The position numbers were made by a program, and so were the translations under genes. DNA of 31,123 bases, from positions 1-31,123 of the IMG/VR virus record IMGVR_UViG_3300020448_000025, one strand, 5' to 3'. Positions 1-7,066 of the stretch are shown here, piece after piece (the first letter of the stretch is position 1; each line of letters begins with the position of its first letter). This stretch comes from a virus. The notes beneath the pieces were generated by a model. The model made no database searches, was not told where the DNA came from, and worked only from the letters and a program-made list of their open reading frames with translations.

Positions 1-525
1 CTGTCCGCACAGATGCCTTCGGAGAGCAGTTCCGTTGTGTCAAATGCAACCAATGGAATCGAACCACCTAGAGACTACTTGTCCATTAAAAAATCAAAGA
101 AGGGACCTCTTAAGCAGATTGTACCATCCTACCAGTCATTAAAGAATAATTACACACTACTATGGGATATGCCATCCAACGAGGGTTACATCAATGTCGT
201 AGCAGTGATGCAGAAGTTCTTTGATCAAGCAATCAGTGGTAACTGGGCATATAATCCAGAGAATTATCCTGATGGTGAGGTACCAGTAAGTGTGATGGCA
301 AACGATCTTCTTACCACATATAAAATGGGATGGAAGACATCTTACTACCAGAATACATATGATGGTAAGAAGGAAGAAGAACCAGCACATTCAATAGGAT
401 GGCATGAGGGTCAGTATCCTTTAGAAGATCTAAGTGAAGGTAGAGGAGAGGGTAATGATATCAATAAACTTATTGATGACCTAATGAATGCAGACGAATC
501 GGAGTGTGATGGTTGTTATGTTTAG
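1..525 (+). CDS. nrdA: Ribonucleotide reductase class Ia alpha subunit, C-terminal part (5' end outside window)
   Basis: C-terminal ~174 residues of the large subunit of aerobic ribonucleotide reductase, which reduces ribonucleotides to deoxyribonucleotides for phage DNA synthesis. The frame is open from base 1, so the gene starts upstream. Recognisable family features are the segment TNGIEPPR, the stretch SYQSLKNNYTLLWDMPSNEG, and a C-terminal tail ending SECDGCYV. The paired cysteines of that tail are the expected redox-active cysteines, which in this family pass electrons from glutaredoxin or thioredoxin to the active site. The beta subunit follows two genes downstream, and a glutaredoxin that could serve as reductant is at 20936. 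The stop overlaps the start of the heme oxygenase gene by 8 bases, suggesting coupled translation. Confidence 0.95.
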   Translation: MSAQMPSESSSVVSNATNGIEPPRDYLSIKKSKKGPLKQIVPSYQSLKNNYTLLWDMPSNEGYINVVAVMQKFFDQAISGNWAYNPENYPDGEVPVSVMANDLLTTYKMGWKTSYYQNTYDGKKEEEPAHSIGWHEGQYPLEDLSEGRGEGNDINKLIDDLMNADESECDGCYV

Positions 526-1207
526 TAAAGAGTTGAAAGAGGGAACTAAGAAGTCCCATAACGCAGCAGAGAATACTAAGTTTGTATCACAATTTCTCAA
601 GGGAGTATTAAATCCTGATGAGTATGTAAAGTTATTGACTGACTTCTGGTACGTGTATAGCACGATGGAAGAGTGTGTCAGTTCATCAACTGACCCCAAG
701 GTTAAGAATTTACAGCGATGGTCTGCTATACTGAACCGCACATCCTTCATTGAACGAGACTTGAGATACTTCAAGGGTCCAATGTGGAGGAATGATCTGC
801 ATCCTTCTGAAGCATGTAACACATACTGTTACAGAATTCGTGAGGTAGCAGAGCAAGATCCATACTTATTAATAGCACACCACTACACACGTTACATAGG
901 TGACCTGTCTGGTGGACAGATACTAAAAGGCATTGCTCAGAAGGCACTTCAACCACCAGTGGGTGAAGGTCTACACTTCTATGACTTCCCCAGTATTGAG
1001 GACTCTAAGGCATGGAAGACTGAGTATCGCACAGTATTGGACGGTTTAAATTTTGATGAGCATCAAAAGAATGCTCTTATTACTGAAGCAAACTATGCTT
1101 TCCGTCTAAACATGTATGTGTTTGATGAGTTGCAGTCTACAGATCCTTATCCTGTAGTGACTGCACTATGGAGAATATTAAAAAACACTATCCGAGGTTC
1201 TAAATGA
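518..1207 (+). CDS. ho1: Heme oxygenase
   Basis: 229-aa biliverdin-forming heme oxygenase. The family opens heme to biliverdin IX-alpha, CO and iron using ferredoxin; in cyanophages this feeds phycobilin synthesis. Visible features are the N-terminal helix LKEGTKKSHNAAE, with the probable proximal heme ligand His14, and the distal-helix signature GDLSGGQ at residues 128-134. Length is normal for cyanobacterial Ho1 (about 240 aa). ATG 518 is preferred over the upstream in-frame ATG at 488, because family homology starts at MFSKELKEG and 518 overlaps the nrdA stop by a few bases. No bilin reductase (pebS/pcyA) is visible nearby. Placement between nrdA and nrdB is notable. Confidence 0.93.
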   Translation: MFSKELKEGTKKSHNAAENTKFVSQFLKGVLNPDEYVKLLTDFWYVYSTMEECVSSSTDPKVKNLQRWSAILNRTSFIERDLRYFKGPMWRNDLHPSEACNTYCYRIREVAEQDPYLLIAHHYTRYIGDLSGGQILKGIAQKALQPPVGEGLHFYDFPSIEDSKAWKTEYRTVLDGLNFDEHQKNALITEANYAFRLNMYVFDELQSTDPYPVVTALWRILKNTIRGSK

Positions 1208-1440
1208 CACAACTTCCACAGGAAGATGATCCTCATGCATGGCGACTAGAATATCTGGAGATGAAAGTCCTCAGTAAACAACAACGAGAATTACTTGAGT
1301 ATGGACCTAAGAGTCTGTCTCAATCATGGTTACTCGGTGCTATGCATAATGATTACAAAAGGAAGAAGGGGATTAAGGATCCACCAGTAGGTAAGGGAAC
1401 TCCAAGCAACATAACAGAGGCATTGAAGAGATGGGATTAA
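1204..1440 (+). CDS. Small unknown protein between ho1 and nrdB
   Basis: 78-aa charged soluble protein that I do not recognise as a named family. Its start overlaps the ho1 stop (ATGA) and its end overlaps nrdB by 10 bases, so it is embedded in the same translational unit. The sequence is rich in Lys, Glu and Pro, has a Gln/Arg/Glu-rich helix (SKQQRELLEYG) in the middle, and has no signal peptide or membrane segment. A link to the reductase is only positional. Confidence 0.75.
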   Translation: MTQLPQEDDPHAWRLEYLEMKVLSKQQRELLEYGPKSLSQSWLLGAMHNDYKRKKGIKDPPVGKGTPSNITEALKRWD

Positions 1441-2567
1441 GTGTATTCAACTGCGAAAAGGTAGACACCAAGAAGCAACCAATGTTTTTTGGTAAACCTC
1501 TAGGAATGCAGAGGTATGATGAATACAAGTATCCTGACTTCGACAAGTTAACTCAGACACAACTGGGTTACTTCTGGAGACCCGAAGAGGTATCCCTTCA
1601 GAAAGATAGAGCTGATTACAAGACTCTATCTGAACAACAAAAGCATATCTATACTTCAAATCTGAAGTATCAAATACTCCTAGACTCTGTGCAAGGACGT
1701 GGTCCTGGCATGGCATTTTCACCTTACTGTAGTCTTCCAGAATTGGAAGGGTGCATGGGTGTCTGGGAATTCATGGAGCAGATCCACTCTCGCTCCTACA
1801 CTCACATAATAAAAAATGTATACTCTGATCCATCGGATGTATTCGATGCAGTATTAGATGATGATAAGATCATGGCTCGTGCAGAGTCAGTGACTAAAGC
1901 ATACAATGATTTCATTGAGTATGCTGGTCAGTATGCTAGTGGTAACCTATGGGCTAAAGATGCCAGGTCATCACCAAGTCATCAGTGGACAATAAAAGAT
2001 CTTAAACGTCAATTATACAGGGCAATATTAAATGTTAACATCTTAGAAGGCATTCGTTTCTACGTCTCCTTTGCTTGCTCCTTTGCTTTCGGTGAGTTAA
2101 AACTCATGGAAGGTAGTGCTAAGATCATCTCACTCATAGCAAGAGATGAGTCACAGCACCTTGCACTTACTCAGAAAATAATCTATAAGTGGAGGAAGGG
2201 TGATGATCCTATGATACAGGAGATTCATGAGGAAGAAAAGGATAATGTTATCCAAATGTTTAGGGATGCAGTTGAAGAAGAGAAGGACTGGGCTAACTAC
2301 CTATTCTCTCAAGGTCCTATGATTGGTCTTAATGAAAGATTACTTTGTCAATATGTTGAGTGGGTTGCTAATAGAAGAATGAAAGCAATAGGTATAGATC
2401 CCATCTATGATATAGCCGCCAAGAACAATCCATTGCCTTGGACGGAGCACTGGCTAAATAGTAAAGGTCAACAAAATGCTCCTCAAGAAACTGAGATTGA
2501 GTCCTATATCGTTGGAGGGATTAAACAAGATGTCGAATCTAATACCTTTAGTGGATTTAAGCTCTAA
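1431..2567 (+). CDS. nrdB: Ribonucleotide reductase class Ia beta subunit
   Basis: 378-aa R2 subunit that houses the diiron-tyrosyl radical cofactor of class Ia ribonucleotide reductase. Matched against the known E. coli R2 pattern, the ligands are present: Asp85 in LLDSVQGRGP, Glu116 and His119 in EQIHSRSY, the radical Tyr123, and the second half-site in IARDESQH. The N-terminal PMFFGKPL block and FWRPEEV are also typical. Length matches E. coli NrdB (376 aa). ATG 1431 lies inside the preceding gene, which is normal for this compact region. It works with the NrdA encoded just upstream. The final 38 bases are shared with the next ORF. Confidence 0.96.
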   Translation: MGLSVFNCEKVDTKKQPMFFGKPLGMQRYDEYKYPDFDKLTQTQLGYFWRPEEVSLQKDRADYKTLSEQQKHIYTSNLKYQILLDSVQGRGPGMAFSPYCSLPELEGCMGVWEFMEQIHSRSYTHIIKNVYSDPSDVFDAVLDDDKIMARAESVTKAYNDFIEYAGQYASGNLWAKDARSSPSHQWTIKDLKRQLYRAILNVNILEGIRFYVSFACSFAFGELKLMEGSAKIISLIARDESQHLALTQKIIYKWRKGDDPMIQEIHEEEKDNVIQMFRDAVEEEKDWANYLFSQGPMIGLNERLLCQYVEWVANRRMKAIGIDPIYDIAAKNNPLPWTEHWLNSKGQQNAPQETEIESYIVGGIKQDVESNTFSGFKL

Positions 2568-2781
2568 CCTCTGGCGAAAGGTTAGGGATCGATGGTTTGG
2601 AAAATTGAATGAGAAGAAGGACTCAGCAGGAGAAAGTGATTTCCTCGCTGAAAGACCAGAGAACTGGTATAAAGGACCACTTATATTTCCTAAAATCTTT
2701 GAAGAGGGATTTGAAAAGGAAACCGCACAACCTTATAGGACAAAAAAGGTTGGACTCTATAATGAAGAATGGTCTGACTGA
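2530..2781 (+). CDS. Small unknown protein after nrdB
   Basis: 83-aa protein starting inside the nrdB 3' end (ATG 2530; nrdB stops at 2567). The start was chosen because the frame upstream of it is simply the shadow of nrdB. It contains Trp-rich patches (NLWRKVRDRWFGK, ENWYKGP) and many charged residues, with no membrane segment or named domain. It closes the reductase gene run before a late-type promoter. Function unknown. Confidence 0.7.
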   Translation: MSNLIPLVDLSSNLWRKVRDRWFGKLNEKKDSAGESDFLAERPENWYKGPLIFPKIFEEGFEKETAQPYRTKKVGLYNEEWSD

Positions 2782-2816
2782 TGATAAGAAATGTAACAAG
2801 TAATACATTTTTATTG

Positions 2817-2824
2817 CATAAATA
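2817..2824 (+). promoter_or_regulatory. Probable T4-type late promoter (CATAAATA)
   Basis: CATAAATA matches the T4-family late promoter core (TATAAATA) at seven of eight bases. It lies in the 125-base gap after the nrdB-linked gene, about 85 bases upstream of the 58-aa gene at 2907. Expected transcription would run through both tiny genes to the terminator at 3254. Identified by motif only. Confidence 0.5.
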
Positions 2825-2863
2825 GTTAGGGTATGATAACATACCTATACGTTCATCCCAGAA

Positions 2864-2891
2864 GGGACGCAAGTAAGCCGACACGGAACGG
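2864..2891 (+). repeat. Leader motif, copy A (upstream of 58-aa gene)
   Basis: Ordered blocks GGGACGCAA, then CCGAC, then GGAACGG, ending 15 bases before ATG 2907. The same three blocks in the same order and nearly the same spacing recur at 3064-3091 before the next small gene. The repetition points to a shared RNA or translation element rather than coincidence. Confidence 0.55.
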
Positions 2892-2906
2892 ACATCGTTC
2901 ATCTCA

Positions 2907-3083
2907 ATGGAATTCCTAATTGCCACCGCCTTAAGTTGTGCAGATGTATCAGAAATGGTAGATCGAATCAACAAAAACACAACGGTATCTGGTGCTGAAA
3001 AGCAGGAGATAGTTGACATCTACAAGGTTCACCTAGTAGAGGCAACAGGTTTGGAATGTAATTGGGACGCAAATGCCGACTGA
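2907..3083 (+). CDS. 58-aa unknown protein
   Basis: Acidic 58-residue protein beginning MEFLIATALSCADVSEMV and ending WDANAD. It has two Cys residues and a hydrophobic N-terminal segment too short for a clear signal peptide. The rest looks like one amphipathic helical domain. It sits in a short late-type unit with the DUF4278 gene at 3123, and each of the two carries the same leader motif. I recall similar small ORFs in cyanophages and marine Synechococcus but cannot name a function. Confidence 0.65.
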   Translation: MEFLIATALSCADVSEMVDRINKNTTVSGAEKQEIVDIYKVHLVEATGLECNWDANAD

Positions 3084-3091
3084 AGGAACGG
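3064..3091 (+). repeat. Leader motif, copy B (upstream of DUF4278 gene)
   Basis: Second copy of the GGGACGCAA / CCGAC / GGAACGG block series. It overlaps the end of the 58-aa gene, whose stop codon lies inside it, and precedes ATG 3123 by 31 bases. Compared with copy A, the first spacer is 2 bases shorter and the second 2 bases longer, so total length is kept. Confidence 0.55.
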
Positions 3092-3122
3092 GTTTTATCC
3101 ACCCTAACTTCGGAGAAAGCCA

Positions 3123-3245
3123 ATGGCACAAGTTACTTACAGAGGTGTCAAGTACGACACTGACCGAGTACAACCTTCTAACAAGAAGGAAGTATCCCTC
3201 ACATACAGAGGGGTCAAGCTTGTTAAACAGTTACAAGCAGTTTAA
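3123..3245 (+). CDS. DUF4278-like small protein
   Basis: 40-aa protein made of two short copies of the same motif: TYRGVKYDT near the start and TYRGVKLV near the end. The YRG(V)xY motif is typical of DUF4278, a small family of unknown function common in cyanobacteria and their phages. A Shine-Dalgarno-like GGAG lies upstream of the ATG. A strong intrinsic terminator follows 8 bases after the stop, making it the last gene of its unit. Confidence 0.7.
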   Translation: MAQVTYRGVKYDTDRVQPSNKKEVSLTYRGVKLVKQLQAV

Positions 3246-3253
3246 TAAATAGT

Positions 3254-3279
3254 GGGGAGTTAACGCTCCCCATTTTTTA
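3254..3279 (+). terminator. Intrinsic terminator after DUF4278 gene
   Basis: Stem GGGGAG (3254-3259) / CTCCCC (3266-3271), 6-base loop TTAACG, followed by A and six T. A textbook rho-independent terminator. The next start codon is only 8 bases beyond it. Confidence 0.9.
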
Positions 3280-3286
3280 TGAACTT

Positions 3287-3580
3287 ATGAAGATAGATAC
3301 CCAAGGGATGAGTGGTCCTGCTGACCCTAACTATAAAGGGAAACCTTTAGCAGAGCAGCAAGAGAACCTTCCCAAAGCAATCATCACACCTAGAAGATTA
3401 TTTACTGAGAGTTATGTTAAGGAGATGAAGATCCTTATCAATGAAGTGTTGGATGAAAGACAATACCGAAAGGAATTGTCACAAGCGGTTGACAACCCCA
3501 CACCTCCTCGAATATCATACTTTGATGTAGATCATTTTAAACATAGAATTGATGAACCAGAACCTCCCTACGAAGCGTAA
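3287..3580 (+). CDS. 97-aa unknown protein upstream of purN
   Basis: 97-aa hydrophilic protein, Pro-, Glu- and Lys-rich, with an N-terminal disordered-looking part (MSGPADPNYKGKPLAEQQEN) and a central amphipathic helix (VKEMKILINEVLDERQY). No named domain recognised. It starts almost directly after the terminator at 3254-3279 and overlaps the start of purN by 29 bases, so it is probably co-translated with it. Function unknown. Confidence 0.75.
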   Translation: MKIDTQGMSGPADPNYKGKPLAEQQENLPKAIITPRRLFTESYVKEMKILINEVLDERQYRKELSQAVDNPTPPRISYFDVDHFKHRIDEPEPPYEA

Positions 3581-4235
3581 ACGCATCGGTGTTATGTGCT
3601 CTGGTAAGGGCACCAACTTTGAAAACATCGTTACCTCATGCAATAGGCACGAAGTTGTGCTTATGATACATGATAAAGAAAAGTGTGGAGCAGCAAAGAG
3701 AGCAGAGAAGTGGGGAATTCCACACGTAAGAATTAAGCACGACAGAGAAGACGAGATGATTGCACTCTTCCAGTCATGGAGAGTAGATCTAATAGTCTTA
3801 GCGGGGTACATGAGAATACTGAAGAGACCTTCAGACTTTCACTGCCCCATTATTAATGTACACCCATCACTGCTACCAAAGTATAAAGGATTACACGCAG
3901 TTGAAAGAGCCCTAGATAGTAATGATACCATAACAGGATGTACTGTACACTATGTGAATGAAGAGTTAGATGGTGGAGATATAATAGCTCAGAATAAAGT
4001 AGATATACTACCTGATGATACTGTTGACACACTGACCAGACGCATTCAACTACAAGAGTATGCACTGTTACCTTATGTGATTGAACATTATGAAACCCCA
4101 GTCAGCAAAAGCGAAAGGAAGACTCTTTCAGCAGTGGGTGCGAGACATGCTTATAGAGGAGAGGAATATACATCCAGAGGACATCGAGTCGAGATCGATG
4201 GGGGCGGGTGGAGAAGACTTGATTATGGCTCGTGA
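3552..4235 (+). CDS. purN: Phosphoribosylglycinamide formyltransferase
   Basis: 227-aa GAR transformylase, which transfers a formyl group from 10-formyltetrahydrofolate to GAR in purine synthesis. The N-terminal phosphate loop GKGTN is at residues 18-22. The catalytic triad matches E. coli Asn106/His108/Asp144 as Asn102 and His104 in NVHPSLLPKYKG and Asp140 in ELDGGD. The family core ends near residue 178 (RRIQLQEYALLPYVI). The last 48 residues, Arg/Gly-rich, are read in the DNA that also encodes the N-terminus of the following nuclease, a 146-base overlap. ATG 3552 is used; the TTG one codon earlier is less likely. It adds to the phage's nucleotide supply genes. Confidence 0.93.
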   Translation: MNQNLPTKRKRIGVMCSGKGTNFENIVTSCNRHEVVLMIHDKEKCGAAKRAEKWGIPHVRIKHDREDEMIALFQSWRVDLIVLAGYMRILKRPSDFHCPIINVHPSLLPKYKGLHAVERALDSNDTITGCTVHYVNEELDGGDIIAQNKVDILPDDTVDTLTRRIQLQEYALLPYVIEHYETPVSKSERKTLSAVGARHAYRGEEYTSRGHRVEIDGGGWRRLDYGS

Positions 4236-4425
4236 TGCTAGACAAAAGTTTCCTTTTAGTATAGAATGTAAGAACCAAGAGAAGTTAAATGTATATGATG
4301 CTTATGCTCAGGCAGAAGCAAACTCAGGAGACCACGAGCCTATCCTGTTTATGAAAAAGAATCGTAAGAAAGCTCTTGCTGTTGTTGATGCCGAGTGGTT
4401 TATAAAAAATTATGGCAGTCCATAG
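4090..4425 (+). CDS. PD-(D/E)XK-type endonuclease / resolvase-like protein
   Basis: 111-aa basic protein with a compact PD-(D/E)XK nuclease pattern. It has an N-terminal helix KGRLFQQWVRDMLIEE, then GGED with Asp43, then the E-x-K pair Glu59/Lys61 in IECKNQ, then a helix with YAQAEAN. This layout resembles small Holliday-junction resolvase or VRR-type nucleases; the exact family is uncertain. ATG 4090 is chosen because the KGRLFQQW helix is usual for such nucleases, even though it forces a 146-base overlap with purN. A start at the internal Met20 would shorten but not remove the overlap. Confidence 0.75.
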   Translation: MKPQSAKAKGRLFQQWVRDMLIEERNIHPEDIESRSMGAGGEDLIMARDARQKFPFSIECKNQEKLNVYDAYAQAEANSGDHEPILFMKKNRKKALAVVDAEWFIKNYGSP

Positions 4426-5017
4426 TATGTTTGAAGTCCCTATCGTTCACTACGAGATAGCGAATTGGGATTTGAATAAGAAGAAGATATTAGATGCACT
4501 CCCACCAGAGTGTGAAGAGCATGCAGATGCTCAGGACAATGGATTGTTCACAGATTTCTTTGTGAATGCTAAGGAAGGATCAACTGATCTACCTGAGTAT
4601 GGAGAGACAATAATCAGTGTGATTAAACCATACCTTGCTGACTTCTCTAGTCAGAGGAGGGTAGAGTTTACTGACATGTGGTACCAAAAGTATTACAAAG
4701 GGGTACAACATCAGGTGCACACTCATGGGCACAGTGGATGGTCCTGTGTAATGTATGTGGAGTTTGATCCACAGGTTCATGAACCTACTCAATTCTATTC
4801 ACCATTTAAGAATCCTTGGAATGGTAACCTAGAGACCTTCCAACCTCCTGTAAATGAGGGAGACATGGTAATCTTTCCTGCAACTGTAATGCATGAGGCA
4901 CCTGCAAATAGATCAGAGAAGAGAAGGACTATAGTATCATTTAATATCAGAGGTCATGTAGATGTAGTGAAGTATAAGTTATGGGAAGGTGATCCTATCA
5001 GGGTGGTGTCCTCATGA
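4412..5017 (+). CDS. 2OG-Fe(II) oxygenase family protein (1 of 8)
   Basis: Putative 2-oxoglutarate/iron(II)-dependent dioxygenase, about 200 aa, single cupin-like domain. The first metal motif is HTHGHSGWS, with His103 and His105. The second is PATVMHEAP with His161, and the 2OG-binding Arg is in RRTIVSFN (171-172). FP before the distal His and SFN near the end are typical of the 2OG-FeII_Oxy_5 type. Substrate unknown. An alternative start at 4427 (MFEVPIVHY) lies just after the nuclease stop and is nearly as good. The stop overlaps the next oxygenase start (ATGA). Confidence 0.8.
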   Translation: MAVHSMFEVPIVHYEIANWDLNKKKILDALPPECEEHADAQDNGLFTDFFVNAKEGSTDLPEYGETIISVIKPYLADFSSQRRVEFTDMWYQKYYKGVQHQVHTHGHSGWSCVMYVEFDPQVHEPTQFYSPFKNPWNGNLETFQPPVNEGDMVIFPATVMHEAPANRSEKRRTIVSFNIRGHVDVVKYKLWEGDPIRVVSS

Positions 5018-5568
5018 CATTCAATTTATTCCCTGTGCCTGTAGAGTATATTCCTAACGCAGTAACAGACTTAGAGATCTTTTACTTGCAGAAAAAGATT
5101 AAAGAAATTAAGCACATACATCATCAATCTATTAAGGGTAATGGTTTCAGCACTCATAATCCTCATGAGACATATCCATTACTCAGTCAGGACATACACA
5201 TTAAACTACAGTCCTATCTTGATGAGTATAATAATAAGGTAGGCAACGTCCCTAGTCTTATAACATATACTTGGTCTAACATACAGCACAGGGATAGTAT
5301 ACTTAAGGAGCACTGTCATCCACAGTCTCTTGTATCGGGTGCTCTCTATATAAATGTAGATGATAAGCAAAAGATATATTTCCATAACCCTAACCCATAT
5401 GTTTACTCCTCACCTAGAGAGAAGATCACTCCATATAATATGGAGCATCAATTTATTAAGGTTAATAAGGGAGACCTACTATTGTTTCCAAGTTGGTTGA
5501 GACATGGTAAGGATGATGAGGTAAACAATATGGATGATAGAACAGTAATTAGTTTTAATGCGACATGA
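5014..5568 (+). CDS. 2OG-Fe(II) oxygenase family protein (2 of 8)
   Basis: 184-aa paralogue of the preceding gene, beginning MTFNLFPVPVEYI, the usual N-terminus of this family. Metal motif EHCHPQSLVSGALY with His100/His102, distal His164 in FPSWLRHG, and 2OG-binding Arg176 in RTVISFN. It overlaps its neighbours on both sides by 4 bases (ATGA), so three oxygenases in a row form one coupled block. Substrate not predictable. Confidence 0.82.
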   Translation: MTFNLFPVPVEYIPNAVTDLEIFYLQKKIKEIKHIHHQSIKGNGFSTHNPHETYPLLSQDIHIKLQSYLDEYNNKVGNVPSLITYTWSNIQHRDSILKEHCHPQSLVSGALYINVDDKQKIYFHNPNPYVYSSPREKITPYNMEHQFIKVNKGDLLLFPSWLRHGKDDEVNNMDDRTVISFNAT

Positions 5569-6179
5569 GTATACCCGAAGAGTTTACAGTTTATAAAGAG
5601 TTACTTTGTAAGAAGGGCACAGACTTTGTATGGGGTAGACAGATACCTGACGAGGTATGCGATCACCTCATAGAATTTTGGGAAAACCAAAAATTCTTAC
5701 GTGTCCAACCAGGACAGGTGTATGCTCAAGGTGATGTTACTACTAACCATGAGCTCAAAGAGTCTATGGATTGTATAATACCTCATCAGGTAGCAATGCC
5801 TCACATCCAAGACTACCTTACTGAATTGCAGGGAGTGTTGGAGGACTATATAAAAGAGTTTCCTTTCTGTAATACTTCTAGGTTTCAAATCGTTGAACCT
5901 TTGAGTATGCAATGGTATCCTAAAGGTGGTGGGTTTAAAGAGTGGCATACCGAGAGGTTGAATGCTCTACCTGGTACTGCCTTTAGACACCTAGTCTTTA
6001 TGACATACCTTAATGATGTACCCGATGGTGGTACAGAATGGTATCATCAAGACCTTTACGTACCAGCAAAAAAAGGTTATACTGTTATATGGCCTGCTGA
6101 TTGGACTCATTTCCATCGTGGAAGAGTTAGTCACACGTCAGAAAAGCAAATCATAACTGGTTGGTTTGCTTATGTCTGA
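5565..6179 (+). CDS. Prolyl-4-hydroxylase-type 2OG-Fe(II) oxygenase (3 of 8)
   Basis: 204-aa oxygenase of a different subtype from its neighbours. The first metal motif is EWHTE (His128, Glu130), a conventional HxD/E. It is followed by FMTYLNDVPDGGTEW, which strongly resembles the prolyl-4-hydroxylase fold (YLNDV..GGET.F). The distal His is in ADWTHFHRG (182 or 184) and the 2OG salt-bridge residue is Lys194, as in P4H enzymes. Hydroxylation of a peptide or amino acid is possible but unproven. Ends the three-oxygenase block. Confidence 0.82.
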   Translation: MSIPEEFTVYKELLCKKGTDFVWGRQIPDEVCDHLIEFWENQKFLRVQPGQVYAQGDVTTNHELKESMDCIIPHQVAMPHIQDYLTELQGVLEDYIKEFPFCNTSRFQIVEPLSMQWYPKGGGFKEWHTERLNALPGTAFRHLVFMTYLNDVPDGGTEWYHQDLYVPAKKGYTVIWPADWTHFHRGRVSHTSEKQIITGWFAYV

Positions 6180-6188
6180 GGAAGTACT

Positions 6189-6383
6189 ATGAAAGACCAA
6201 GGGGCAATCCCAAAAGAGGGACAGGATGAATGTTTTAATCGAGCACTCGATATCTTCATTGAATCTGTCCATAAACCTGACGATTCACTACGCTCTTGTG
6301 CACACAACCAAAAGTGCTATAATGAACTGATGTGGATTCGAGATGACATTATCGATCACTTAAACACACTACGGAGAAAGTAA
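6189..6383 (+). CDS. 64-aa unknown protein
   Basis: Small soluble, mostly helical protein with three Cys (DECFNRA, RSCAHNQKCYN) and a charged C-terminal helix. Starts 9 bases after the oxygenase block and abuts the next gene exactly (stop 6381-6383, ATG 6384), so it is in the same operon. No family recognised. Confidence 0.75.
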   Translation: MKDQGAIPKEGQDECFNRALDIFIESVHKPDDSLRSCAHNQKCYNELMWIRDDIIDHLNTLRRK

Positions 6384-6719
6384 ATGACTTGTGGATTACA
6401 TGGAAAATTAGATACTGCTATCACAGCAGTAAAGGAAGCACTAACAGCAGCACTGGACGGTGACTTCACGGATAAAGACTTAGAGGATATCCTCTCAGCA
6501 TATAATACTCTTAAGTCTGTTAACAAAGGACTAGGGCATCATGATACAGGTATCACATTCACACCTGACTCTACGTTAGAAGATGCAATAACATTCAATG
6601 ATGATATCAATATTGATACAAGCAATGCGACATACGCAGCAGGACCAGTAAATTTTGACCTCGCATCCTATGGGAATGATGTCATAACTTTTGGTGATGA
6701 CATTAATAACGATTCCTAA
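6384..6719 (+). CDS. 111-aa unknown acidic protein
   Basis: Acidic protein with an Ala-rich helical N-terminal half (TAITAVKEALTAAL) and a C-terminal half built of loosely repeated DAITFNDDIN- and DVITFGDDIN-type segments, which look beta-rich or disordered. The two ITF(N/G)DDIN copies are an internal repeat about 42 residues apart. Begins at the base after the previous stop. Last gene before the hli promoter. Function unknown. Confidence 0.75.
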   Translation: MTCGLHGKLDTAITAVKEALTAALDGDFTDKDLEDILSAYNTLKSVNKGLGHHDTGITFTPDSTLEDAITFNDDINIDTSNATYAAGPVNFDLASYGNDVITFGDDINNDS

Positions 6720-6749
6720 TGGAGGTGTAGGTATCAACACCTAGTGGGC

Positions 6750-6778
6750 TTGACGGAATTTTATCTTTGCTATATAAT
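6750..6778 (+). promoter_or_regulatory. Near-consensus sigma70-type promoter for hli genes
   Basis: TTGACG (6750-6755), 17-base spacer, perfect TATAAT (6773-6778). The transcript would start near 6785, about 25 bases before the hli ATG at 6810. Host RNA polymerase could use it without phage factors, fitting early or light-responsive expression. The palindrome GTAACGTTAC (6782-6791) and the inverted pair TTAAC/GTTAA lie at the start site. Confidence 0.8.
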
Positions 6779-6809
6779 TATGTAACGTTACTTAACATAA
6801 GTTAACACG

Positions 6810-7019
6810 ATGACACAATCAGTGGCAAAACGGTACACAACTACCGAATCAGGTGGAAGGCAAAACATCTTCCCAACTGAACCAAGAATCGAAGTCGATT
6901 ACGACGCAGACTATTGGAAAAATGCTGAGTTACTCAATGGTCGCCTTGCGATGATTGGACTAGTAGCAGCAGTAATCAACTACTCCATCTTTGGATGGAT
7001 CATACCTGGATTTGCGTAG
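6810..7019 (+). CDS. hli: High-light-inducible protein (Hli/HLIP)
   Basis: 69-aa one-helix chlorophyll-binding protein. The signature ELLNGRLAMIGLVAAV is intact, including the Glu, Asn and Arg that bind pigment and pair helices in this family. After it comes a short hydrophobic tail ending IIPGFA. The N-terminal ~35 residues are polar. The family protects photosystems and dissipates excess energy in the thylakoid membrane; phage copies are thought to keep host photosynthesis running during infection. It has its own strong promoter and is followed 47 bases later by a second, shorter Hli. Confidence 0.95.
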   Translation: MTQSVAKRYTTTESGGRQNIFPTEPRIEVDYDADYWKNAELLNGRLAMIGLVAAVINYSIFGWIIPGFA

Positions 7020-7066
7020 TCGAACGCAGGTCTCTTTAAATTTCTACCCCTAACAATCTAAGAAAA

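Noticed and set aside
2609-2803. Alternative + strand ORF overlapping the gene at 2530
   Set aside because: Lys/Arg-rich shadow frame; the 2530 frame overlaps nrdB in the usual way and has a more balanced composition.
2833-2919. A 28-codon ORF (ending SSQWNS) overlapping the 58-aa gene
   Set aside because: If the late promoter at 2817-2824 is used, its ATG falls almost at the transcript start with no ribosome binding site. It mostly consists of the repeated leader motif, so an RNA role explains the conservation better.
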